A stretch of DNA of 64,000 nucleotides from Punica granatum (lineage: Eukaryota; Streptophyta; Magnoliopsida; Myrtales; Lythraceae): positions 9,061,001 to 9,125,000 of the forward strand of contig NC_045127.1 in NCBI RefSeq assembly GCF_007655135.1. The letters are read 5' to 3'. The position numbers and the translations under genes are program-made. Positions 12,166 to 24,289 of the stretch are shown one piece after another; positions within the stretch are counted from its first letter, which is position 1, and every line of letters begins with the position of its first letter. The notes under the pieces are model-generated. The model worked only from the letters and a program-made list of their open reading frames with translations. It was not told the origin of the DNA and did not search any database.

Positions 12166-14922
12166 ATGTCGAACCGATACTCCAACAATCGACCCAGGCA
12201 ACATGACACCGCCAACAGGAATTTCCCGAATGCCCAGAAGAAGTTCGCCCCCAAAACGCAGAACCCCACCGTCAAGCAGCCATCCCCTGGCCCCACGCTC
12301 TCCACTTCCCTCCGGGGATCGTCCTTGGAGCAGGCCGGTGATGGTTCTTCCTCCAGCGGCGGCGGAGCTGCAGCGTCGGCAAGCAGGGTGCGGCTCGGGG
12401 AGAGTGGACAGTGGGTGTCGAACGCAGCTCAGAGTGGCAGCTTCGTCATTTACTTGCCCCAGGATGAGGCTGTGGCAGCTGGCCTCGGGGCCGAGGAAGG
12501 CGGGTTGGACCCCGTGGAGTCACAGCGAGTGGTGGATCTTCTGAATAGGGAGCTCTCTCGGTTGCTCAAGCTAAAACCAAGAGACTTTTGGAGAGAAGGT
12601 GCGGATACTGACAGCAATATGATATCTTTGAATTGTATATCATTGCTTCAAGACATGATTCGTGCTTGGAAGTCAATTTTGGGACAAATGATAGGATTAT
12701 TATCATGTGATTGCTAATGCTATTTGTTTTCGATCTGGTTGATGAATATACATAGCTGTTCTTTAGTCAACAGATTGTCACAAAAACTGGTGACTCCGTG
12801 GTTTAGCCTGCGAAATAGACCCAACCTTATGTTATATCTTGTTGAGGCAATCTATGATTTTCTCCTTGTGTGTCGAATAATATTGCTAGGCTGTCATTTT
12901 GGTTATTTTTTAATGGGTTTGTGCTCACTGTTCTGTTCGTCCAATTATTTCAGTTGCTGGTGATTCTTCACTGCATGAATTTCTCGATAGCTTCCTGAAG
13001 TTTAGAAGTAGATGGTATGACTTCCCGCATCATGGTGCCAAAGGAATGGTTGCAGGAGTTATCGTTGGAGAACTTGAGCTGTGTCATCGTGTCTTTATGG
13101 TATTGTATCGAATGTAAGTTTTTTGCCCATAGGTGAAGTCAGTAGCATTTAATCTTCCTATATCTCGTCCTCTCTTTCCACAGATGTTTCCTTACAGATA
13201 TCTGGTGCTTAATATCTCATTTCAGATCTTCAAATAGAGATCCTGGTGCTCGTTCTGCTGATTCCCTTAGTCCAAAAGACCATGGAGGTTGGTTGTCTGT
13301 CTCTCAATTGAAGTTTTTCTTCTCTTTTGAATTCAACAGGGTCCGAGCATTACACATGCTATTTCATGAAGTTTGTGTAGCATGATAACTTTATATTCTA
13401 TTAAGGTACTGAAATGCTTTCTGTTTGTTCATTCATTTCAAAACAGTCTTTTCAGTAAATCAATCAAAGAAGAGCAAAAGAACAACTTTAACCTATATTT
13501 TAACTGTTTGATCTTGTAAGACCAACTGAATCGACCACAATTAGACCATGAAAGATCTAATTTGGTGGCTAATTGTCATATTGATTTGGGCTGAGTATCA
13601 GCATCAAGGTGCTGTGGGGAATCTTGAGAGCTCTTTATGAATAAGCACTTGGTTAACAATGACGTCAAGATTATTTTGACTGGAGCAGTCATCCCAACAT
13701 AGACCTTTGCTTGGATTAAGTTTCTAATGGAGTGGCTTTATGGGAGTATTGACCTGCCTTTGTTGATTTAATGGTACAACTGTTGTCACTAAAAAAGGAG
13801 ATACTGTCTAGTGTGCATTTTATTTTTGGTGCCTTATTGTTAACTAACTTCAAGTATAGTTATTTTGCAGGACAAGAAGTTGCTTGATTTGCCTAAGTTG
13901 TTGGATATTTGCGCCATATATGGTCATGAAAATGAAGACCTGACCAGATTGCTGGTATACAGTTTAGTCTTTTCTCTTCAGCATCGTTAAATTGGTGAAA
14001 AGTACTTAAAAATAGGAGACCATACACACATCATGATGCTCCTCAGATGGATAACCTCCAGTAAACTCATCTTCTTTTCCATTCAGATAACTTAAAAATC
14101 TCTCTTTCTTTAATCGCTTTGTTCTCTTCCAGGTTTCCAATGCTTTAAAAGCGCAGCCATGGATCCATTACAATCTGACAGATGTGAATTCTCACTTCTT
14201 GAGTATTGTCCAGACAATGCAACATCGATGCAGCTCATCTTTGAAGGTTATCTTTCTGATCCTATCATAGAGTAAAGACATCAAGTGATCCTATAGTACT
14301 TTAACGCAATATCCTTCGTCAAAGATACCTTATTTTCATAGGCTGTCCACGGCACTAGAACACTTTGCTTCCTGTCACACTATTTGCTTACTCTTAGTTT
14401 TGAACAACCCAGTAAAATTCATGGTGTGCTTTCATAATATGACACTGAAAAATAGATTGCTTGACAATTAGGCACATTTTTACTGTCTATCCTATGATAT
14501 ATAGCCAAAAGTGTTGTGATCCATTACAGTTCTCATCATATCCTCATTCCTCATGGGAAGATGGAGACCCAAATTTTTGGCATGAGTCCTGCGGGCTTGT
14601 TGGATTTTGTTTAGTTCTGGGTCTCTCTGTTTTTCCTTTCCCGATTTAGGTTATCTCGAAGCAAATATAAATTTGAACAAGTGGATGTAGTTAAGCTTGG
14701 CATTTTTTTTTTCAATTAACCCTTTCAAGAAAAAAAAATCCAAGGGGTTTGGCCCAGTAGTTAAGGAGGAGCCCATGTATCCACCTGATCACTGGTTCAA
14801 AACTCTTTGGAGCCACCGGAGCGTCTTTGGCATGATTACCGGCCTCGTATGCCGGGGGTTCATGGAGCCCCGGGATTAGTTGGCGAAGCTTGGACACCCC
14901 AGGTCTAGGGGGACGCCAAGGG

Positions 14923-14964
<42 letters not shown>

Positions 14965-17781
14965 AGCTTGGCAGTGGTTTTCGAGTGTTCCTTTTTTTTT
15001 TTTCCCTTTTTTGCACCGTCAGGTGTCCAAGCTACTTGGTATTTTTAAAACAGTTTACTTCTCAATGCTGCTGTTTTGTTTTTTGCGTCAGGAATGCTTT
15101 GGTTATATTTGTTGTATAAGCGTGCATGATTCTATTTCATTGCAAGAAGAGTAACATATTTCAAATGTGATGCAGTTACTTTTCTCTAGGAGCGAGGGAA
15201 ACCAGGACTTAAAGCAGCTTCACTCTGACTTCTTGGAGGTGAGGGACTGCATTTGTGATGCGCCCAGGTTCTTTTTTAATTGCACATTTATTGTATGAAA
15301 ATTGTTGTCTAATAACACACCAGAAAAGGCTAAAACTAATTGTCCATTGTTCGGTCATGACTCCTCCTAGATGATTTTTCCCCCTTCTTCCTATCTAGGC
15401 AATTTTACCTCAAGTGTGTCCATTGCCTCTGAACAATAATGGAAGTATCACAACTATTAGTTGTATTAATAGGACCAAGCCCTTTGTAGATCAACCAATT
15501 TAGAGAGATTGTGTTCCTTTAGTTATGATGGATTCTATGATGTGCATGAGATCCTGATTAGTCTGGCAATTGCAATTCCATGTTTCAGTTATTTGATATT
15601 CTTTCTTTAATAGGTAATGGACTTTATCAATGATGCTATATCATCAATGGATGCTTTTGTGTCTGCATACAGACCTGCAGCTGCATTCTTCTCATGCCCG
15701 GTAGAGACGAGGTACTTTTTCTTTTTTTATTTTCATGGGGCTCAGAGCAACAAGATAGTTTGTGCCATTGACATACTCAGTTTTCTATCTTGTTGTGCAC
15801 TTTGATATCTTGGCTATGGTACTCTGTGATGAGACCTTCTGAGTTGCTGATAAAACGATTTAGTTGGTTGCTGTTGACAAATTGCTCTATTTGTACTGCA
15901 ACACCTTTTGGCAGTTATGTCCCGTTCAATCAGATAATAGTTGTGTTTGCTTCCAACAGCCATTAATTATTGTTTGCAGTGATGGAAATGACGATTTGCT
16001 CTCCACACTTGTGAAGCTACATGATTCGTTGCTTCCCTCATTGCAAAAGGGTTTCCGATTCATTTGTTCATCAGGCGACGCTTTGGGAGATGGAATAAAA
16101 TCCACAAGCTTTATAAATTTAAAGATGCTATCTACGAGATTGGAGAAATTTGGTTGGAAACTATTGGACTCTTGTTATCTTAGCGATGAAGTTTTTGAAG
16201 AAAGTCTCGATGTACCAGCTACCACGAAAATATTCCCTGCCAAAGTGGATGATCCAGTCATACGGACAGATATTATAGTTCAAACTTTTCGAGAAATGAG
16301 CAATTTGTCACACCAAATTGTGGAGAATCAGGATCAGATGACATTTCTTCAACAAGTTGAGAGGAGTTATAGAGTGATGAGCAGACTCAGGAGCTTACAG
16401 AGCAATGGTGAGTGCTCCATTATGTTCCAGCGTGACTTAGCATTTTGATCCTGCTCTGAGGTTGAACTCAGCAAGTTCAATATATATGCACAATCATCTG
16501 TATCATACGGCCAATCTTTAATTGGAATTGTCAGCCTGGTTCAGTTTTGTGAATTACCTAAGCTAACTATTTGTTCACCTAAAGATATGCAATTTGTGTT
16601 AATCTAAGCTGAACTTGCATGCAGGATGGATAATAATGGACGATGAACAGTACCAATATTTATCGGGCACGACGATGTCTACTAGTCTTCCTGCTCAAAA
16701 TGAGGACCCACCTTACAAGTCCACCAGTGCAAACACAACCAGTGAGGCCCAGATTGATGAAGAGACAGCAGTTTTGGCATCCAAGATCAGTCAAATTAAG
16801 GATCTCTTCCCCGACTATGGCAAAGGTTTCCTATCAGCCTGTCTTGAAGTCTATAACCAGAATCCAGAAGAGGTGATTCAGAGAATTCTTGAGGGGACTC
16901 TTCATGAAGATCTTCAGTCCTTGGATACTTCACTAGAGATGGTTCCGGTACCAAAATCTGTTTCTGCAACAGGAGCAAAAGATAAAGGGAAAGGAAAGTT
17001 ATGGGAATCTAGCCCGATACCTCCATCAACAAATCCTGTGGAGAGACAAAGTGGGGTATCCTCATCTTCCGGCGGACGGTTTGTTAGGAAGTCTAAGTTA
17101 CAGTCGCCTGATACTAAAACCCTGGATACCCGAGATAAGAGAGATGCAGAAAAGATCAGTGCCCTAGCTTCACAGTACGAGTACGAAGATGAGTATGATG
17201 ATTCCTTCGATGATCTTGGTCTGGGAGGAGTGGAGTCAGGATTCGAGGAGAGTGAAGGATTGGAAGTGGATACGGTCTCTAGAATGGGGCACACACAGAG
17301 TGCTCCCAGCAGCAGCTCCAAATGGGGTTCAAGGAAGCAGCCTCAGTTCTATGTAAAGGACGGGAAGAATTACAGCTACAAGGTGGATGGTTCCGTGGCC
17401 GTTGCAAATGCTAATGAGGCCTCGTTGGTCACTCGGGCACAGAGTGAGCTGATTTATGGCCTTGGTCGAGGTGGGAACCTACCGCTTGGGGCCGTGAAGA
17501 GGCTGCAAGAGGCTCAAGAGGAGGGGGGAAAACAATCGGAGGTTTCTTCAGTGAATGAAGTGAGAGGTGGGTGGAATCCCAGAGGAAGGGGAAGGAGAGG
17601 TGGAGGAAGAGGCAGGGAGGCTTACGAAAGAAAAGATAATAATCAATCCGATGGCCCTGAGGGAGAAGTGAGGGAGAATTCAGATACTAATAGGGGAAGG
17701 GGAAGAAGAGGAGGGGGGAGGAACCATTATAGGAAGGATAGGGCCATGAATAAGCACTTTTCGAGTCTAAGTGGTCGCTAA
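12166..17781 (+). CDS. ASCC2: CUE-domain protein, ASCC2 homologue
   Basis: Nine exons: 12166-12598, 12954-13113, 13226-13287, 13860-13954, 14133-14246, 15176-15238, 15614-15711, 15980-16407, 16625-17781, giving about 869 residues; phases agree throughout. Exon 4 uses an acceptor that adds VILQ before DKKLLDLPKLLDICAIYGHEN, matching the family. The N-terminus is low-complexity. The middle holds the conserved ASCC2 helical region (SRWYDFP, GVIVGELELCHRVFMVLYRI, DLPKLLDICAIYGHE). The ubiquitin-binding CUE domain lies at about residues 532-580 (SKISQIKDLFPDYGKGFLSA, then NPEEVIQRILEG). The C-terminus is rich in RGG/GRGRRGG repeats (about 798-865), suggesting RNA contact. Animal ASCC2 is a ubiquitin-chain receptor of the ASCC complex in alkylation repair and ribosome rescue; the same role here is inferred. 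Intron 5 carries a SINE-like insertion. Confidence 0.9.
14703..14963 (+). mobile_element. SINE-like retroposon in intron 5 of the CUE gene
   Basis: The segment has Pol III promoter-like boxes: an A-box candidate TTGGCCCAGTAGTTAAGG at about 14749-14766 and a B-box candidate GGTTCAAAACT at 14794-14804. It ends in a run of about 40 A (14923-14962). The direct repeat AAGCTTGGCA flanks it at 14693-14702 and 14964-14973, consistent with a target-site duplication. The first 35 bp after the left repeat are T-rich and precede the usual SINE head, so the true left end may be near 14739. Orientation is the same as the host gene. No ORF is expected. Confidence 0.65.
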
Positions 17782-18878
17782 TCGGTAGTTCATTGAAGAG
17801 TTTGGCATAGGTTCACGTCATCGGTTCTTCAAATCGGTTTGAAGAACCGCAATTCAGTGTCAGGAAAAGCTAGTCGTGTCTGCTCATTATGGAGCTTTTG
17901 ATACATATACAACAGCAAAGGGGCAAATTGGCAAAACTCAGGTCATGTATTCGCTCATTATAGAGCTTTCTGATGAGTGCGTGCCTTGGCCAAAAGGGCC
18001 TTCTGCGCATAGAACAGCAGCTAAGCAACGCTAATAGATGGTCCTGCGAATTACAATATTGGTGAATTCTGAATCTAGTGATACGAACTACAACATTATC
18101 GAGTTTTCAGGTCGGTTTTTACTGTACAAGAAGCTTTGTCTGCCATCTAAAGGCCATATCTCACGGAGAGCTTGTCTTAATTATATGGCATGGAGGGCTT
18201 CTCTCTTTTTCTACCGATACAGCAGCATTCATGCTTGCGTTCCTTTTCAATTAATATAGATATCTGTTCTAAATTCTGGGAGGATGTTCCCGTCACCGAG
18301 GTTAATTCATTCATATCAACAGCAAAGTCCAGTTTCTCCGTTCGGGGAGGATGTTTGCGCTATGGAGAGGACATACATTAGAGCCCAATTACATAAACGT
18401 TGCTGCATGACATCACTGCAATCCATGTTCATGGAAATGGAAAGAATCCATCCATATCACATGTTCTGATTATTCTTTCTACCCCTTAATAGATTCACCA
18501 AGATAATAGGAATAAATTGAGTTTCAAGAAACTCCGAGGCACAAAGAAATATCAAGGTAACTAAGGAAAAATAGTCGTCACAAATGTATCATAAAGGTGC
18601 TGGAAACAATTATTTGACAACTGATATAGTGTTACACTGCACTTTTGACAGTATCTAATTATGAAGGCTAGTTCTTTCAGAGCCAATCGACAGGCCAAAG
18701 AATGTGAATGTTTGGATCAATGTAAATCTTACATATTACCTCTCAATGACTACATCAAATTGGCTCTGTTACCTATTAAACAATAAATTTTATGAACTAA
18801 AAGCTCAATATTTCTATTGACCAAGGCAGAGCAAGGATGGAATGGAACAGTTTCCCGGAAGCCAATTATCAACTGGGC
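17782..18878. other. Convergent spacer between CUE gene and SAT32-like gene
   Basis: The two genes end towards each other across 1.1 kb, so this holds both 3' UTRs. Short ORFs here have no recognisable features. I see no repeat structure or RNA gene. Confidence 0.5.
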
Positions 18879-21800
18879 TTACTCATCATCAACAGTGACC
18901 GCGTAATGCCCAAAATGCTTACCCTGATATTATTTAAAAAAAAAAAAAGGAAAGAAGAAGAAGAAGAAGAAGAAGAAGAAGAAGAAGAGGGGGGGAGATC
19001 AGCATACAAGGACTTACCACAAAAGCATCCCGTACAAATGACTAGGGAAAGAAGGTTTATCTTTGAACAGTAAGATATTTCGGGAAGGAGCCAGAGCGTA
19101 GTTACCTGAGACATCATGCGCTGCTTGTTGAGATACTGAGTCCTTGCCTTGTTCAGGAAGGAATTTGGCGATTTAAACATTCTCTGACACGGAGGAAAAG
19201 AGAGCTCATGTCAGAGGAGAGATCAAGAAAATTCCACCTCATACCAAAATGAAGAGAGTTGAAATTTTAGATGCTGATTTTTAAATCACTAGACTGACCT
19301 TCTCGCCACAAGACATTTGATGTTCACCACCGAGAAGGTACTTCTTCTTTGGCGTGAACCCAAAGACGTCATGAAGGAAATCATTTTCCTGAAAGAAGAG
19401 GAGCATTAAGAAGTTCCGTCAGAGGCTGACCAAAAGTTCCACTATCAGAAGACTGACAAAACAGCAAGAGATACAAACCTGCATGTGCTTCACAAATCCT
19501 CCACCGAGAAAGTGCTTTATAAAGTTCAACTGATCGAAAGAAAGGCCAGTGAGTCTTCAGCACTTCTGCTAAAGCTGAGAAAGATAGAGAAAATGACGCA
19601 GGAAAGGATGAAGGATTGTGACCTGTATCAATTGAGACCACGATGATGTCTGCAATGACTCCCCACCAATCTTCATTGAGGATTCAGGACTATAACCATC
19701 CTGAGAAAAACGTAAAAATATTTATTGAACATCATTTTTAAGAATTAAATTACATATACGAAAAAGAGCAAATAATGGATTCACAGGTACCTCAAGGAAT
19801 TCAAGTACATCCTTGAATAGATTCCTCTGGCTGGTCAGATCTTTCTTCGCAGAGCCTTTTCCACCAGCCTCCACTGATAGGGTTCTCACTTGATTCAGAA
19901 CTTTCCCCCTTAGTCCTTGAATATGCACTATACTATCACGACGTTTACTGCCATCTTGCACAGAGCCGTCTACAGAGCCTGAGAACTTCTCAAAATTTCC
20001 TATCTCAAAAATCAGCGCCAGTGCTTCTCCAGCAGCAATACGTACTAAGCGGTCTTCCTTGTCTAACAGACTCGAAAGATATGAAATCGATCTGCATTTC
20101 CAATCACCGGAAATTGCATTGAACAATTACCAAACAGAAGAGCATTTATAGCCTCAAGTTTTTAAGAAAGAATAAAACAATTTTGAGGTCACTTACTCCT
20201 GCCAAATTTTGAGTTCTAGTCTATAGGTATCTGCAGTGGTAAGAAGAAAAGCCCAAGCAGATACCATTGCAGCTATTATCGCTGGAGTAGGCTTGATTCC
20301 TACTACCTGTAATCGGGACAAGACAGTCAATACAGTAATACCAAACAAAGCAGCATGCACAAAACAAAATGACACAGAAGAGTTTCAGATCGCCATGAAA
20401 CATTTTTAGGAATAATATATCCAATAAGTTCCACATATTATAACAAAGACATAAGCACCTACATTAGAGCCCAATTTGGGATGAACCACTTGCCACATAA
20501 TTTGCATCGACTTCTCAGTGTCCTCTCCAGCATTGCCTCCAACAAAAGTGATAATGGCCAGACATTCCAATAACTATAGTGCCGACAACATAGAATTGAA
20601 ATAAGCAAAAAAACCCAGAAACTCCAAAAATGCTCCAAAAACAAGTATCTTAAACTACTTAATTCATCGATCTTATACCGATGATATTTTGGAAGAATCA
20701 GAGCTGGATTTAAGGGCTTGAGAAATAGTAGGAACAGAATCTTCTAATATCTCTCGTGCATTGTCCCCACAACCAACAGTTAAAGCAAGGACCCCTACAA
20801 GAGGAAAAGAAAAACTGAGCATCCAGTACCACCATAAAGATTTGTGTTAGTTTTGTAAGGATGCAAATGCTCACCAATAGCATGAGATGCTAAACATATT
20901 TCTTTGGCAGAACCCTTCTTAATTGAAGCTAGACATTGATGAAGCAAGGTAGCAAATCTGGACAATAGCACAACAAGATGAGGTTAAAAGCACATGCTTC
21001 TTAGCTGGTGAAATTATTAATTGACTAAAGGGCTAGTCATCCCTGACATATAAAGACTTACTTCTTTTCCACAAACTCGTGCTGCAATCCATTATTGAAT
21101 GCGTCGATGATAGTTGACAAAGCCTTCTCTCTTGTAGAACCCCTTCATCGAGGAGAAATACGTACAATTATAAAACCGCAACAACTCGACTAAACGATAA
21201 GCAAAAAAGCAGCCACATAATGTTCTCATGTCTTAAAATATTCCTGAAAGCGAGATATATTTTTAATCATATGGGATTCCAGAACCCTAGGTATTAACTA
21301 TAGAATACCAAGTAGAGAAAATTTACTATAAATTGACTTGCTATCGGATGGCGAGGCAACGGAGCAATACAATTGGAAAGAACTAAGATTAAGAATACCT
21401 CTTCTCAAATAGAGCATCGAGGGCTTGGTCGAGAAAGCTATCTTTTTCTACCTCAACTTCATCATTCACCAACACCGAGTTTTTATCCGATCGGCTAGTC
21501 GATGATGAAGTTACGCTGCTATCGTCGTCGCTAATGCTATCCAGCATAGCAGCATGCCTACGCTGTGAACTACCTGTTATTATTCAGAACAGGTAACCAT
21601 CAGCAACCAACCACATATGATCTTCATTCTTCACAGGTGTTAACTCATAAGATCGGACAAGAGATAACACACACACAAAATCACATGCTCAACTTGAATT
21701 CCCACAAGATTTAACTCATAAATCTCAAATTAAAAAGGGAAAAGAGTCCTGAATCCATGCGAAAAATTGGAAGTATTTTTTGACACAATAAGGGGGAATT

Positions 21801-22025
21801 GGAATGGAGGTTCTGAGATTGGACCCAGTTCACGGATCAATCCAAAGCAAGGATCAAGATTTACGCCAAAGGGTCAAAGTAATCTAACCAACCAGCTGAT
21901 TTGCACAATCTGGGCAAGAAAACCGGACTACCCTAAAAGAGAACCAACAGGATCGAAATCCCATGAAAAGAGAAAAAATGTCAAGACCTGGCAGCTCCGG
22001 TGAAGAAAAACTTACGTTTCCCCAT
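18879..22025 (-). CDS. SAT32: Interferon-related developmental regulator family protein (SAT32-like)
   Basis: Thirteen exons on the minus strand, listed from the start: 22016-22025, 21399-21573, 21062-21142, 20875-20957, 20679-20794, 20463-20573, 20197-20306, 20091-19791, 19700-19623, 19529-19479, 19388-19299, 19183-19106, 18923-18879. They give about 442 residues with matching phases; Arabidopsis SAT32 is of similar length. The first exon has only 10 coding bases (MGK plus one base). The protein has an acidic/serine N-terminus (SISDDDSSVTSSS), then the IFRD helical repeats (FLDQALDALFEKRGSTREKA, LTVGCGDNAREILEDSVP, IAAGEALALIFEIG) and the C-terminal IFRD domain (FLHDVFGFTPKKKYLLGGE, LNKQRMMSQ). 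SAT32 is known for salt tolerance and ABA response in Arabidopsis; the biochemical role is unclear. The last intron carries a GAA microsatellite. Confidence 0.92.
18936..18988. repeat. Poly-A plus (AAG)n microsatellite in the last SAT32-like intron
   Basis: A run of A (18936-18948) is followed by about 12 AAG units (18951-18988). On the transcribed minus strand this reads as CTT repeats and a T run ending 13-25 bases before the acceptor of the terminal exon at 18923. It therefore forms the polypyrimidine tract of that splice site. Confidence 0.85.
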
Positions 22026-22332
22026 TGTCCTCCGGCGTGGAGACGGCTCTAGATGCTTGCGGTCGTCAGAAGGAGATACAGGGTTGACTAAAAATCTGAG
22101 GATGGGAGGACTTGGAGAGCAGGAGATCGATGGAATCGAATTGGAGAAAAACGAGGGAACAGAGCAGCTGGGTGAGGCCGTGGGACAAAGTATCCATCAA
22201 AATTCCGAGGTGGGCAGATGAGTTGGGAGGGGCAGAAGATCGCCGTCCGGGTCCGATCGTACTCGAGGAGATATAGGATGAGGAGGAGGAGAGCCCAAGC
22301 AATTGGCGAACGGCGTATAATATGCACACAAG

Positions 22333-22336
<4 letters not shown>

Positions 22337-22386
<50 letters not shown>

Positions 22387-22418
22387 TTCTTTTTTCTTTT
22401 TTCTTTTTTCTTTTTTTT
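22337..22418. repeat. (AG)23 microsatellite next to a T6C repeat tract
   Basis: AG dinucleotides run from 22337 to 22382. After GGA a pyrimidine tract of TTTTTTC units follows to 22418. The pair lies about 310 bp upstream of the SAT32-like start codon, in the leader or proximal promoter of that minus-strand gene. On the minus strand it reads as CT repeats, common in plant 5' leaders. Confidence 0.9.
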
Positions 22419-24128
22419 AATTCGGAGAATTTCGTGTTCCAAATATTCTGGTGGCTTAGAATATTCGGAGTTGCAGAAGCGAGTAGAGAGAGGAGCGGGG
22501 GTGCGAGTAGGAATTGTACGTGGCGACTTAGGAGTGGCAGAAGCGACAGCGTTGTCGGTCAGCCGATTTTCTGAGTCGGCTGGAGACCGAAATGCCGTGA
22601 CGTCTGTCTTGAGGTGGGCGCACGTTTGGTTTTTGGTTGGGGGGTTCTTACGTGGGAATACGTTCGGTGGAGTATCGAGGCGACTTTTCTCGGCGGTTCT
22701 TCGGAGTTCCACACGTATTACGTTTTGATTATCCACTCCAAAGAATGAATCAAATGGGACATCTTATATAGTTCTTTTTTTTTCTAAACGAATCTATATC
22801 GATATCTCCATCTGTATAATTGCAAGAAGAAAGTTAATTTGTCTAAATTTTTATTCTCGAAATATTTTTAAGGTAAAATAATTTAAGAAATCAAGAGCCC
22901 CTTACAGGTTGTTCGGTAATGTGATTACTAGTAATCCACATTGTCTTAAGAGAGATTTTCACCAATTAAATTACCAGTTATCTGCATTATCACGTTTAGT
23001 ATCTCATTTAACATTATACTAAGAATTTTATTTTATTATTCTTATTTTATTACACCACCAAGGTGGTAATCCAAGTCTCATACATTAACAGTCGAGTAAG
23101 AATGTATAAGTAAAAATGTAGATTGCCACAATACAACCAATATGGGAATCATTTGACCTAGGAAATTTAAATCAACTTTTCTGAAAATTCACATATACTA
23201 GAGAAACTTGAGAGTAAATTAAAAAAAAAATGCATTACTTTTTAGAAAATTACAAGCTCTACATTCAACCGAGAATATTCTGATAAATATATTTTTTAGA
23301 CATATCAAGTAATTATGTCAAAAAATTATATAAATACAGCTGTGCAGCACGAGTCACTATCTGGTATTACCATATATGTGAGGAGCAAAATAGTTTTTAA
23401 CATTCCTTCTCCCAAAAATACTCTTAATAAAATATAAACATAATTGATATAAATCATAAAATAAAGGTCATAATTTCAAATTACAACAAATAACTGCTAT
23501 TTTCTATTAATATTTTCTTTTGTTCAATAACCCACTCACCTTATTTTCTCCTCCTCTCTTCCGCTCTCTTTCTTTTTTATTGCCTGCAGTCCTGCCCCTC
23601 AAAATTGTAATTACTATAATCAATTCTAAAATTATTCGTGTGCGAAAAAAAAAAAGACGCATAAATTAGAGTCTAATATTCTTTTTTTTCGGTGGTACTA
23701 TTCTTTTTAATATTATTTATATATTTAATTAATATTAAAATATTATCAACATGAGTAAATTAATTTCGTGTATAACACGAGTCTCTATCTAGTTCTTACC
23801 AATATGTATATATCTATTTATAGGTTGATGCTGTTTCCGCAACTCTAATGTCCCTCCTATTTTAGATCAAAAAATATTCTTCAATAGGAAAATGGGACCT
23901 GCTTTCACTTCTTGTTTAATGTTTAATTAATGTTTAATGTGTGTTTGTTTAATTCTTTGCTATGTTGTAATTAACTGGTCGAGTTTTATAATAACCAAAT
24001 TCGTAATTTTCTTTCATGAATTAAATAGAATTTCAAAAAGTGAGAAAAAGGGAAAACTCTCTCTTTATTAAGTACTAGAGGTGCCTTCCCCGCATTCCGC
24101 GTGAAAACACATATAAGAAATATTTAAG

Positions 24129-24289
24129 AGTGCGTTTGGTTTCAGAGTTAAAGTAATTTTGATTTTGATTTTGATTGTGAAAAATGACAAATGAGATGGT
24201 ATTATAAATTTGATTTGGGAAACGTGTGTTTTTATTGTGTAGTGGGTAGAGTTAAAATCAAAATTATAATTTTAAAATCAAACGCGCCC
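24129..24289. mobile_element. MITE, family A copy 1
   Basis: The left end starts AGTGCGTTTGGTTTCAGAGT and continues with TAATTTTGATTTTGATT. The right end, read on the other strand, starts GGGCGCGTTTGATTTTAAAA, giving imperfect terminal inverted repeats around an AT-rich core. The left end is almost identical to the right end (reverse strand) of the element at 49279-49473. A clean target-site duplication was not found. Confidence 0.65.

Noticed and set aside
11888..12206. ORFs just before the CUE gene start
   Set aside because: They overlap the leader and start of the CUE gene in other frames and match no family.
18837..19073. Plus-strand ORF with a glutamate run
   Set aside because: The run is the (AAG)n microsatellite in the last intron of the minus-strand SAT32-like gene.
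22218..22574. ORF with RERERE repeats
   Set aside because: Translation of the (AG)n microsatellite; no protein family.
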